Under the pieces are notes generated by a model. That model was not told the origin of the DNA, made no database searches, and was given only the letters and a program-made list of their open reading frames with translations. From contig NIRF01000002.1 in the NCBI GenBank assembly GCA_002878375.1, forward strand, positions 1 to 64,000: a DNA stretch of 64,000 nt. Reading direction: 5' to 3'. Shown here piece by piece: positions 1-6,833 of this stretch. The stretch is from Dictyoglomus sp. NZ13-RE01. GTDB lineage: Bacteria > Dictyoglomota > Dictyoglomia > Dictyoglomales > Dictyoglomaceae. Every line of letters starts with the position of its first letter. Positions within the stretch are counted from its first letter, which is position 1. Both the position numbers and the translations under genes were made by a program.

Positions 1-89
1 GCATAAACCAATAGGAGCTACCGCTCGACTTGCATGCCTTAGGCACGCCGCCAGCGTTCGTCCTGAGCCAGGATCAAACCCTCCATCCG
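1..89 (-). rRNA. rrs: 16S ribosomal RNA, 5' end only (truncated by window edge)
   Basis: The reverse complement reads GGTTTGATCCTGGCTCAGG and then GACGAACGCTGGCGGCGTG, the near-universal 5' start of bacterial 16S rRNA. Only about 89 bases lie in the window. The mature 5' end is placed at about 89 by aligning GTTTGATC with E. coli 16S positions 11-18, so it may be off by a few bases. The gene is transcribed out of the window to the left, from a promoter at 200-228. Confidence 0.95.
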
Positions 90-193
90 GATCTATTCCC
101 TATCCCTTCTGGAAGGTCTTTTCCTCGCTCTTTATCTCCTTCTTCCTTCTTCCCCTTTTCTAAGGTGCATCCGCCTGCTTCTCTCCCGCAGGC
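90..193 (-). ncRNA. rRNA operon 5' leader, purine-rich, with a hairpin at its 5' end
   Basis: This is the stretch between the predicted start site (about 193) and the 16S gene. The first bases can fold as GCCTGC (193-188) with GCAGGC (178-173). Downstream, about 118-161, the RNA is almost all purine (GAAAAGGGGAAGAAGG-like) with several Shine-Dalgarno-like AAGGAG runs. I saw no boxA sequence. RNase processing sites are expected in such leaders but cannot be located by eye. Confidence 0.6.
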
Positions 194-199
194 ACGTTA

Positions 200-228
200 A
201 TTCTATCATATACCCTTAACTTTGACAA
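200..228 (-). promoter_or_regulatory. rRNA operon promoter
   Basis: Minus-strand TTGTCA (228-223), 17-base spacer, TAGAAT (205-200). Predicted start about 193. The -35 begins only 14 bases after the DNA ligase stop codon, so ligase transcripts probably read into the rRNA leader; no terminator lies between them. Confidence 0.7.
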
Positions 229-242
229 GAGGGTACCCTTAA

Positions 243-1991
243 TTATTTTTCTACAGAATTATCAGAGATAATTTCTTTCTTTTGCAGTTTGTACATTTCT
301 ATTATCTCCTTTACCGTCGTAACATCTTTTGCGGATTTATCTTCCCTTATAAAGCCAATAACTCGTGGAAATCTTAAAGCATAACCTAATTTTTCCCCAT
401 TCTTTCCGCAGGTATGCACTGGGCTCTTCGTAATTTCATCCGCTTGAATTTCAACTACATATTTGGGATAAACCCATACATCAGGAATAATCTGTGACTC
501 AACATTATGAGGTTTTTCCTCTACTTTTATTTCATCTAATATTTCTCTAAATTTAACCCATTCCTCTTCTGTTGGTCCAGTACCTATTTTAGCAATGGTC
601 TCATATCTATCCTCATCGGGATTGTAAACCCCAACTAGTAAAGCACCAATGCCAAATTTTGCTCTCTGTCCTCTTCCCTTGAAATAACCCAAAATTACAG
701 CATCCACTGTATCTGATAATTGACTTTGATAAGATCTTTTTAACTTTATCCAATTGAAATTCCTTACGCCTGCCTGATAGGGAGCATCTAATCTTTTAGC
801 CACTATACCTTCTAAGCCTTCTGTAATACATTCTTCAAAAAAGGCTTGTAATTCTACGGGGTTATTTGTGATAATGTAATTAGTTAAAAAAATAGTATCT
901 CCTGGGATAATTATTTTCTCTAATCTCTCTCTTCTTCTTAAATAAGGAAGAGGGGTTAGATCCTCGCCATCTACATATAACAAATCAAAAACAAATAGTT
1001 TTAAAGGGAACATAGACGCCATTTTATCTATGTCATACTTTCTTTTCCTCTGAACAGTCATTTGAAATGGATAAAATTCATTAGTCTCTGGATTATAAGA
1101 TATGGCTTCCCCCTCAAAAATGACCTTCTCGTTAGATACTTGTTGAATTATTCCTTGAACCAAATCAGGAAACATATGAGTATTATCCTCAAGGTTACGA
1201 GAGAATATTTTAATCTCCGTTCCATTTTTATGGACTTGACATCTAAAACCATCAAACTTTGGCTCTACACTACACTTACCAAGCTTTTTTATAATCTCCT
1301 CAGCGCTTGATAATCTCTCAGCAAGAGCCATTCTTATAGGTCTTCCAACCTCAACCTTTATCTTTTTAAGGGCATCTACCCCACCTTCCCAAAATACTTT
1401 TGCCACATATCCTAAGTCAGATGTAATATTAAAAGCTCTTTCTATATATTGCCTCAAATTTTTATCTCCCTTTTTCGCATAAGACAAAGCATCCATAATA
1501 CTTGGTTCTCCCACACCAAGTCGAAGTCTCCCTAAAATAATCCTAACCACATATTTAGAACTCAGCGGACTTAGAGCTCTTATTAGATATCCAAGTTTAT
1601 TAACTTTTGCCTCAACACTTCCTTCTCCACTTAGCAAAGCAATATCATACAAAACTTTAAAAACCTCTAAAACTTCCATATCTTCTTCTTTCTCTTCTGC
1701 TAATTTTTCAGCCACCTCTCCTAAGTCTCCTATTTCTTTATACATGTTCTCTATGTCTAAAATGCTCTTTAAAAATGCTTGAGCTAAAGACCTTATAATG
1801 AGTTTCTCAGACATTCCAAATTCTAACTTCTCATAAGGGGGTGCTACTCTTCCATCTAACAAATATATTATCTTATCTATCTCTTCAACCTTAGCTTTAT
1901 TAAACAAATCTGCCAAAATAACCATCATCTCATTTCTTTTTGTTGTAGACTCCAATCTTTTAAAAAACATGGAAAGATCTTTAAAAAGCAT
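243..1991 (-). CDS. lig: ATP-dependent DNA ligase (archaeal/eukaryotic type)
   Basis: The 582-residue protein seals nicks in duplex DNA using an ATP-derived lysyl-AMP intermediate. Visible motifs are the nucleotidyltransferase motif I EPKFDGFR with the lysine at about residue 245, FEGEA (about 292), EGIVAKR (about 394) and WIKLKR (about 414). An N-terminal helical DNA-binding domain (1-210) and a C-terminal OB-fold region follow the usual layout of archaeal Lig. The frame is open upstream, but the ATG at 1991 is chosen because AAAGGAGAAG lies just before it and the extension overlaps the promoter. Bacterial replication normally uses an NAD-dependent LigA, so this enzyme is either a repair ligase or an archaeal-like replacement; the window cannot decide. 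It is divergent from dapF. Confidence 0.93.
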   Translation of the reverse strand: MLFKDLSMFFKRLESTTKRNEMMVILADLFNKAKVEEIDKIIYLLDGRVAPPYEKLEFGMSEKLIIRSLAQAFLKSILDIENMYKEIGDLGEVAEKLAEEKEEDMEVLEVFKVLYDIALLSGEGSVEAKVNKLGYLIRALSPLSSKYVVRIILGRLRLGVGEPSIMDALSYAKKGDKNLRQYIERAFNITSDLGYVAKVFWEGGVDALKKIKVEVGRPIRMALAERLSSAEEIIKKLGKCSVEPKFDGFRCQVHKNGTEIKIFSRNLEDNTHMFPDLVQGIIQQVSNEKVIFEGEAISYNPETNEFYPFQMTVQRKRKYDIDKMASMFPLKLFVFDLLYVDGEDLTPLPYLRRRERLEKIIIPGDTIFLTNYIITNNPVELQAFFEECITEGLEGIVAKRLDAPYQAGVRNFNWIKLKRSYQSQLSDTVDAVILGYFKGRGQRAKFGIGALLVGVYNPDEDRYETIAKIGTGPTEEEWVKFREILDEIKVEEKPHNVESQIIPDVWVYPKYVVEIQADEITKSPVHTCGKNGEKLGYALRFPRVIGFIREDKSAKDVTTVKEIIEMYKLQKKEIISDNSVEK

Positions 1992-2028
1992 AATTACTTC
2001 TCCTTTCCATAATATGGTTTCAAGGTTA

Positions 2029-2060
2029 ATTTTAACATATATCCAAATATGTGTTAAAAT
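2029..2060. promoter_or_regulatory. Palindromic bidirectional promoter between lig and dapF
   Basis: Left arm ATTTTAACATATAT and right arm ATATGTGTTAAAAT are inverted copies matching at 12 of 14 positions around CCAA. Both strands read TTAACA, 17 bases, TAAAAT: plus strand 2032-2037 and 2055-2060, minus strand 2057-2052 and 2034-2029. Each promoter's -35 therefore overlaps the other's -10. Predicted starts are about 2067 (dapF) and 2022 (lig). It could instead, or also, be an operator. Confidence 0.6.
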
Positions 2061-2093
2061 ATGGCAAAAAATTTTGAGGAGAGGTGATAAAAG

Positions 2094-2924
2094 TTGAATA
2101 GTTTTGTCAAAAGCCATGGGCTTGGTAATGACTATATCATATTTGATAAAAATCACGTCCAATTTCCTCTAAAGCCTTCAGTAATTCAAAGAATTTGTCA
2201 TAGAAATTATGGTATTGGCTCTGATGGTATATTACTTTTCGAAAAAATAGACGACGAAAATTTTAGCGTAAGAATATTTAATCCTGATGGGAGTGAGGCT
2301 GAAAAAAGTGGAAATGGACTTAGAATATTAGCCAAGTTTCTCTATGATCATGGCTACACTAAAAATACCAAATTTTATATCAATACTTTAGGGGGAAAAG
2401 TAGAAATAAATTTAGAGTTAGACAATGAAAGAGTAAAAAACATTGAGGTTGATATGGGGAAAATAGAGTATATATACGTAGATAAGGAAATAGAGATCAA
2501 TAATGAAGAAAAATTAAATATAGTTTACCTATCAATTGGAAACCCCCACTGCGTGTTTTTCGTGGATGAAATTGATGAAGAATTGATTAAAGATCTTGGA
2601 CCTAAGATTGAGAATCATCCATTATTCCCAAACAGAACTAATGTACAAATGGTAAAAGTAATTTCAGATAGCACCATTGAAATTAGGATATGGGAAAGAG
2701 GCGCTGGATATACTTTAGCCTCTGGAAGTAGTTCCTGTGCTTCTGCCTGCGCAGCCTATAAAAAGGGGCTTGTGAAAAATAATGTCAAAGTAATAATGCC
2801 AGGTGGAGAATTATATGTAAACATAAAAGAGAATGGACATGTATTTTTAAAGGGACCTGCTCAGGAGATTTTTGAAGGAACTTTAAGTAAAGAATTTTTA
2901 GAAGAGCTCATAAGAATTCCATAA
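2094..2924 (+). CDS. dapF: Diaminopimelate epimerase family protein with Ser/Ser in place of the catalytic cysteines
   Basis: The family interconverts LL- and meso-diaminopimelate for lysine and cell-wall synthesis, using two cysteines as acid and base. The 276-residue protein has the family layout: HGLGNDYIIFD near the N-terminus, FNPDGSEAEKSGNG (about 63-75), GNPHCVFFVD (about 149), NRTNVQMVKV (180) and ERGAGYTLASGSSSCASA (201-218). Where E. coli has Cys73 in CGNG and Cys217 in ACGSG, this protein has Ser72 (KSGNG) and Ser210 (ASGSS). It may be an altered-specificity racemase/epimerase or have low activity. Start is TTG at 2094 after GGAGAGGTG; no closer ATG exists. The 3' end overlaps the convergent gene by 27 bases. 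Confidence 0.85.
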   Translation: MNSFVKSHGLGNDYIIFDKNHVQFPLKPSVIQRICHRNYGIGSDGILLFEKIDDENFSVRIFNPDGSEAEKSGNGLRILAKFLYDHGYTKNTKFYINTLGGKVEINLELDNERVKNIEVDMGKIEYIYVDKEIEINNEEKLNIVYLSIGNPHCVFFVDEIDEELIKDLGPKIENHPLFPNRTNVQMVKVISDSTIEIRIWERGAGYTLASGSSSCASACAAYKKGLVKNNVKVIMPGGELYVNIKENGHVFLKGPAQEIFEGTLSKEFLEELIRIP

Positions 2925-4397
2925 AGGTCCCAAAAATAAATCGGGTTTAAAATTATTAATATCTTTTTTAGCCATATAGATAACATAAGGACTTGTAATA
3001 GTTATTAACGGAACTTTATTACTCCATAGTCTCTGGAGCTTGTACATATTTATCTTTTTAGTTGTCAAATTACTACCAACTAAATAGTTATTAAAAAGTA
3101 TATCTAACTCCTTTTCCCAATCAAAATAAGGTCTTCGTTGATATGGAAACCAAAAATGTTTATCTCCTTTTGACAAAAAGACATTTGAGTTTTCTTCGGG
3201 ATAAATCCCCCAATCATATCTTGTTAAAATCAGTTCCCAATTGAATGTTTGGTAAAGATATATATTAATATTATTTTTATCTGAAATGGTAAGTTTTATT
3301 CCTAATTTTTCAAAATCATCTTTAATTATCTCCGCTATTTTTCTAACTATTTCATTATGATTTACAAGCACTTCAAACTCTAATTTATTCCCACTTAAAT
3401 CCTCTAAATAACCATCTTTATCTCTATCCCGCAATCCTAAACTCTCTAAAAGATTTCTTGCTAAATCCAAATTATAATTAAATTCAAAGATATTTTTAGT
3501 ATAGAAGCAGGATAAAGGATGAATTGGATTTTCCCTTATACCTGCATAGCCCCAATACACTTTTTCAATTATTTTTTCTCTATTTATGGCATGAGATAAG
3601 GCTCTTCTGAAATTTACATTTTGAAAGAGCTTTAATTTGTATTTAGGAATAGGAGCATATGGGTTTTGGTTAATTAATAATACGTCACTTAAAAAATCTA
3701 AACCTAAATTATAAATGTTATAATCTCTTTCATATGAACTAATGTTTTTTAAGTCTTTTTCTTCTATTTTTTTAATATCGACATCTCTATTTTCTAAGCT
3801 AATAGTTATCCTATCAAGATACGGTAATTGATTATTCGCTTTATCCTTCCTCCAATAATAGATATTTTTCTCAAAAGAAATCTCTTTATTAGGAATATAT
3901 TCTTTCATATAGAAAGGTCCTGTTCCTATCCTATATTCACTTTTTATATGGGCTGGGAGAATTAAGGGAAGCCTTCCATAAAAAGGATATGTAAAATCAG
4001 GGAAAATAATCTTTACAACATAATTACTAACTTTTTCAGCAATTATCCCCTTTTCTTTCAGATCTGCGAAGGAATAAACTACATCATCTGCACTAAAATC
4101 TTTTCCATCAGCCCATTTAACATTATTTCTCAATTTAAAAAACCAAACTTTACCCTTCTCATAGATTCTCCACGATTCTGCCAAAACAGGTATCAACTTA
4201 TTTTCTTTCTGATTAACAGTAAAAAGAGGCTCATACAGGAGATTAATAACCTCTTTGGGATAGGAATAGAGATTTTTTGTATCAATATTAAAGAAACCAA
4301 TATAGATACTCAGGCTTTGCCTATTATTTTCTAAAAAAGAAAAACTATTATTTAAAAATAAAAATAGAAATACTACAAGTACAACAGCTCTTTTCAT
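2898..4397 (-). CDS. Extracytoplasmic peptide/oligosaccharide-binding protein (SBP family 5)
   Basis: The 499-residue protein belongs to the DppA/OppA-type solute-binding family that delivers peptides, or in thermophiles often oligosaccharides, to an ABC importer. An N-terminal hydrophobic segment (3-20) looks like a signal peptide without a lipobox cysteine. Recognisable family elements are LAESWRIYEKGKVWFFKLR, WADGKDFSADDVVYSF, FRRALSHAINREKI and NLESLGL-type text in LARNLLESLGLRDRDKDGY. There are no permease or ATPase genes beside it, so the partner transporter is elsewhere. No Shine-Dalgarno precedes the ATG at 4397, and the promoter at 4408-4436 predicts a leader of only about 4 nt. Ligand unknown. 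Confidence 0.85.
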   Translation of the reverse strand: MKRAVVLVVFLFLFLNNSFSFLENNRQSLSIYIGFFNIDTKNLYSYPKEVINLLYEPLFTVNQKENKLIPVLAESWRIYEKGKVWFFKLRNNVKWADGKDFSADDVVYSFADLKEKGIIAEKVSNYVVKIIFPDFTYPFYGRLPLILPAHIKSEYRIGTGPFYMKEYIPNKEISFEKNIYYWRKDKANNQLPYLDRITISLENRDVDIKKIEEKDLKNISSYERDYNIYNLGLDFLSDVLLINQNPYAPIPKYKLKLFQNVNFRRALSHAINREKIIEKVYWGYAGIRENPIHPLSCFYTKNIFEFNYNLDLARNLLESLGLRDRDKDGYLEDLSGNKLEFEVLVNHNEIVRKIAEIIKDDFEKLGIKLTISDKNNINIYLYQTFNWELILTRYDWGIYPEENSNVFLSKGDKHFWFPYQRRPYFDWEKELDILFNNYLVGSNLTTKKINMYKLQRLWSNKVPLITITSPYVIYMAKKDINNFKPDLFLGPLWNSYELF

Positions 4398-4407
4398 ACT
4401 TGGGATA

Positions 4408-4436
4408 ATTTTATATCTTAACTAATAAGATGTCAA
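4408..4436 (-). promoter_or_regulatory. Promoter for the solute-binding protein, near-leaderless
   Basis: Minus-strand TTGACA (4436-4431), 17-base spacer, TAAAAT (4413-4408). The expected start, about 4401, is 4 bases before the ATG at 4397, leaving no room for a ribosome binding site. The -35 begins directly after the stop codon of the upstream ferritin-like gene. Confidence 0.65.
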
Positions 4437-4913
4437 TTAAAAGGACTTTTTCAAAGTTATCAATTGTTCTAAATGTGTTCTCTCCTGATTTATTATTTCC
4501 CTTACTATTTTCTTACTTTTTTCTTTTAAATGATCTAAAATTCCATAATAAAATAAAAGAGAATCTTTTTCCAAAGAAATAGCCAAATCTATGGCAGATG
4601 AGGAATTAAAAAAGGTATCCTCTTTTAAAATCCTATCCCAATCTATAAAAACTTGTGCAGAAACCCAAGCATGTAGGTATTTGTTTGCCTCCTCATCCTC
4701 ATAAGCAGTTAAAAATTCTTCTTTTTCTAAATTCTTATATATTTCCTTGAAGGTTTCTGCATGCCTTCTTTCCTCTAAGGCTAAAAAGTTAAAAATCTTT
4801 TTAACTTCATCTTTAAAAGCCTTTTCTGAAAACAAATTATAAAACTTTTCACCTTCCTCTTCTATATGGATAGCCATCTCTAATATGTCCTTATCTGAGA
4901 ATAAAATTGGCAT
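4437..4913 (-). CDS. Ferritin-like diiron protein (rubrerythrin N-domain type, no rubredoxin domain)
   Basis: This 158-residue four-helix protein carries the iron-ligand pattern of rubrerythrin-type ferritin-like domains: EEEGEKFY in helix 1, EERRHAETF (ExxH) in helix 2, EKDSLLFY in helix 3 and ERTHLEQL (ExxH) in helix 4. It lacks the C-terminal rubredoxin domain of its upstream neighbour. Members are linked to peroxide reduction or iron handling in anaerobes; the exact reaction here is not known. The start at 4913 has a clear AAGGAGGAT. It lies 72 bases downstream of rubrerythrin on the same strand with a stable hairpin between them, suggesting one transcript with possible processing. Confidence 0.8.
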   Translation of the reverse strand: MPILFSDKDILEMAIHIEEEGEKFYNLFSEKAFKDEVKKIFNFLALEERRHAETFKEIYKNLEKEEFLTAYEDEEANKYLHAWVSAQVFIDWDRILKEDTFFNSSSAIDLAISLEKDSLLFYYGILDHLKEKSKKIVREIINQERTHLEQLITLKKSF

Positions 4914-4947
4914 AGTCCTACATCCTCCTTCGAATGATTTTTTTTAA

Positions 4948-4970
4948 GGGCTCCCAAAAAATGGGAGCCC
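4948..4970. other. Intercistronic hairpin between rubrerythrin and ferritin-like gene
   Basis: GGGCTCCCA (4948-4956) pairs with TGGGAGCCC (4962-4970). On the transcribed minus strand the stem is followed by TTAAAAAAAA rather than a U-run, so it does not look like an intrinsic terminator. It may protect or mark the 3' end of a rubrerythrin-only transcript. Confidence 0.55.
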
Positions 4971-4985
4971 TCGAATAAGAGCTTG

Positions 4986-5492
4986 TTATTCAAAGACCTT
5001 AAAACTTGTTCTTGGTGCTCCACATATAGGACACTTATCAGGAACTTCCCCTTCTCCAGTATATCCACAAACATCACAAACATATACTTTTCCAAGTTCC
5101 AAATCTTCTCCCTTTTCTGCTTTATCTTTTGCCTTCTTATACATCTCCGCATGAATTTTTTCTGCTTCCAATGCAAAGGTTGTGGATCTAACAGCACCTT
5201 TCTCATTTTGTAATTCTGCAACCTGTCTATAGGCAGGATACATTTCCTCTACCTCAAAAGTTTCACCATTAATAGCAACCTGTAAATTTTCAGGAGTTTT
5301 ATTTATTCCACTCAGTTCTCTTAAATGGTTTCTTGCATGAACTAACTCTGCATAAGCTATGGCTCTGAATAATTTAGAAATATTTTTTAATCCTTCCTTT
5401 TCTGCTACATCCGCATAGATCATATATTTCATATGGGCTTGACTTTCACCAGCAAAAGCACTTTTTAAATTCTCCTCTGTCATCTTCCTCAT
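4986..5492 (-). CDS. rbr: Rubrerythrin
   Basis: Rubrerythrin reduces hydrogen peroxide to water in anaerobes, receiving electrons through rubredoxin. The diiron four-helix domain shows SAFAGESQAHMKY, AYAELVHARNH and FALEAEKIHAEMY. The C-terminal rubredoxin-like domain has CDVCGYTG and CPICGAP, the four-cysteine iron site. The ATG at 5492 follows GGAGGTG, giving 168 residues; the frame is open ten codons further upstream but those codons overlap the probable regulatory box. A rubredoxin and a FAD oxidoreductase that could supply electrons lie at 55.6-57 kb. Confidence 0.95.
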   Translation of the reverse strand: MRKMTEENLKSAFAGESQAHMKYMIYADVAEKEGLKNISKLFRAIAYAELVHARNHLRELSGINKTPENLQVAINGETFEVEEMYPAYRQVAELQNEKGAVRSTTFALEAEKIHAEMYKKAKDKAEKGEDLELGKVYVCDVCGYTGEGEVPDKCPICGAPRTSFKVFE

Positions 5493-5506
5493 GCTCACAC
5501 CTCCAC

Positions 5507-5532
5507 ATAAAATTATTATCATTTTTATTATA
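5507..5532 (-). promoter_or_regulatory. Rubrerythrin promoter with a PerR/Fur-like box
   Basis: An extended -10, TGCTATAAT, is centred on TATAAT at 5532-5527; no good -35 is visible. Overlapping the expected start is TGATAATAATTTTAT (5521-5507), matching 11 of 14 positions of either the PerR (TTATAATnATTATAA) or Fur (TGATAATnATTATCA) consensus. Peroxide or iron control would suit the gene; no regulator is encoded here. Confidence 0.45.
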
Positions 5533-5541
5533 GCATTACTG

Positions 5542-5570
5542 TTGAATAAATAAAACTTACTTGGTAAACT
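5542..5570 (+). promoter_or_regulatory. cinA promoter, predicted leaderless
   Basis: TTGAAT (5542-5547), 17-base spacer, TAAACT (5565-5570). The expected start falls at about 5577, the A of the cinA start codon. No Shine-Dalgarno is present between. Confidence 0.55.
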
Positions 5571-5576
5571 AATACC

Positions 5577-6833
5577 ATGATATGTGAAATTATTAGTATA
5601 GGAACAGAGCTTTTATTAGGTAATATATTAAATACAAATGCCCAGTATATATCAAAAAGATTAGCAGAACTCGGTATATTCGTTTACTATCAAACCACTG
5701 TAGGAGATAATATAGACAGGATCAAAAAAGCTATTGAGATTGCTCTGAACAGGAGCGATATTATCATAACTACAGGTGGACTTGGACCAACCCAGGATGA
5801 TTTAACTAAGGAAGCTATAAGTGAACTTTTAAATATAGAATTAGTTTATGATGAATTTTCTCTTAATAAAATCCAAGAATATTTTGAAAAGAGAAATATA
5901 CCAATAACAGATAGTAATAAAAAACAAGCGTTAGTTTTGAAAGGAAGTAAGGTCTTAATAAATAATCATGGGTTAGCACCAGGAATGATAATTGAGAAAA
6001 ACGATAAAATCCTTATAATACTCCCAGGTCCACCTCGTGAAATGATTCCTATGTTTGATGAACAGGTAACTCCATTTTTAAAGCAATTCAGTAAGGGGAC
6101 ACTGTATTCTGAAATTTTAAGATTTTGTGGTATAGGAGAAAGCCTATTGGAAGAAAAAATAAAAGATCTTATTAAAAATCAGAGAAATCCAACTATTGCA
6201 CCATATATAAGTAGCGGAGAGGTTATTCTAAGAATAACTTCCTACGCTGAAAGTGTAGAGGAAGGGAAAAAGCTGATAAATCCTGTAAAAGAAATTATTG
6301 TGAATAGATTGAAGGAATATTTCTATGGTGAAGGAGATATTACAATAGAAGAGGTTATTGCAAAACTACTTATTGATAATAACCTTACAATCTCTATTGC
6401 AGAATCTTGCACAGGTGGATTACTTACATCAAGACTTGTAAACGTTCCTGGTATTTCAAAAGTATTAAAAGAAGGCATCATTGCATACAGTAATGAATCA
6501 AAAATAAAAAGACTATCAGTAAGGGAAGATACAATAAAAAAATATGGGGCTGTTAGTAAAGAATGTGCTTTAGAAATGGCTGAAGGAGTAGCCAAAGTTT
6601 CCAATTCAAATATTGGATTATCTATAACAGGTATTGCAGGTCCAGAAGGTGGCACTCCTGAAAAACCTGTAGGTTTAGTTTATACAGGTCTCTATATTAA
6701 CGGAATAAAAAAAGTTAATGAATTTCGCTTTTCTGGCGATAGAGAAAGAATAAGAACCCAATCAGTATTATACAGTTTGAATTGGCTTAGACAAGAATTA
6801 ATGTCATTTACCAGCCAACATAATATCCTCTAA
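5577..6833 (+). CDS. cinA: CinA: nicotinamide mononucleotide amidohydrolase / ADP-ribose pyrophosphatase-like
   Basis: The two-domain 418-residue protein matches full-length CinA. The N-terminal molybdopterin-binding-like domain (1-170) starts IISIGTELLLGNILNTN and contains TTGGLGPTQDD and LPGPPREM. The C-terminal PncC domain (250-418) has SIAESCTGGLLTSRL with the catalytic serine region, and GIAGPEGGTPEKPVGLV. In the family the PncC domain deamidates nicotinamide mononucleotide, recycling NAD, and the N-domain hydrolyses ADP-ribose. This links functionally with pncA and pncB at 36.7-38.5 kb. The start codon has no ribosome binding site and seems to coincide with the transcription start. The 3' end overlaps convergent tldE by 30 bases. 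Confidence 0.93.
   Translation: MICEIISIGTELLLGNILNTNAQYISKRLAELGIFVYYQTTVGDNIDRIKKAIEIALNRSDIIITTGGLGPTQDDLTKEAISELLNIELVYDEFSLNKIQEYFEKRNIPITDSNKKQALVLKGSKVLINNHGLAPGMIIEKNDKILIILPGPPREMIPMFDEQVTPFLKQFSKGTLYSEILRFCGIGESLLEEKIKDLIKNQRNPTIAPYISSGEVILRITSYAESVEEGKKLINPVKEIIVNRLKEYFYGEGDITIEEVIAKLLIDNNLTISIAESCTGGLLTSRLVNVPGISKVLKEGIIAYSNESKIKRLSVREDTIKKYGAVSKECALEMAEGVAKVSNSNIGLSITGIAGPEGGTPEKPVGLVYTGLYINGIKKVNEFRFSGDRERIRTQSVLYSLNWLRQELMSFTSQHNIL

Noticed and set aside
2052..2093. ATG start for dapF instead of TTG
   Set aside because: No in-frame ATG lies near; the TTG at 2094 follows a good purine-rich site and gives the conserved N-terminus.
4948..4970. Hairpin as a terminator of rubrerythrin
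   Set aside because: It is followed by A-rich, not U-rich, sequence on the transcribed strand, so it is listed as an intercistronic hairpin.
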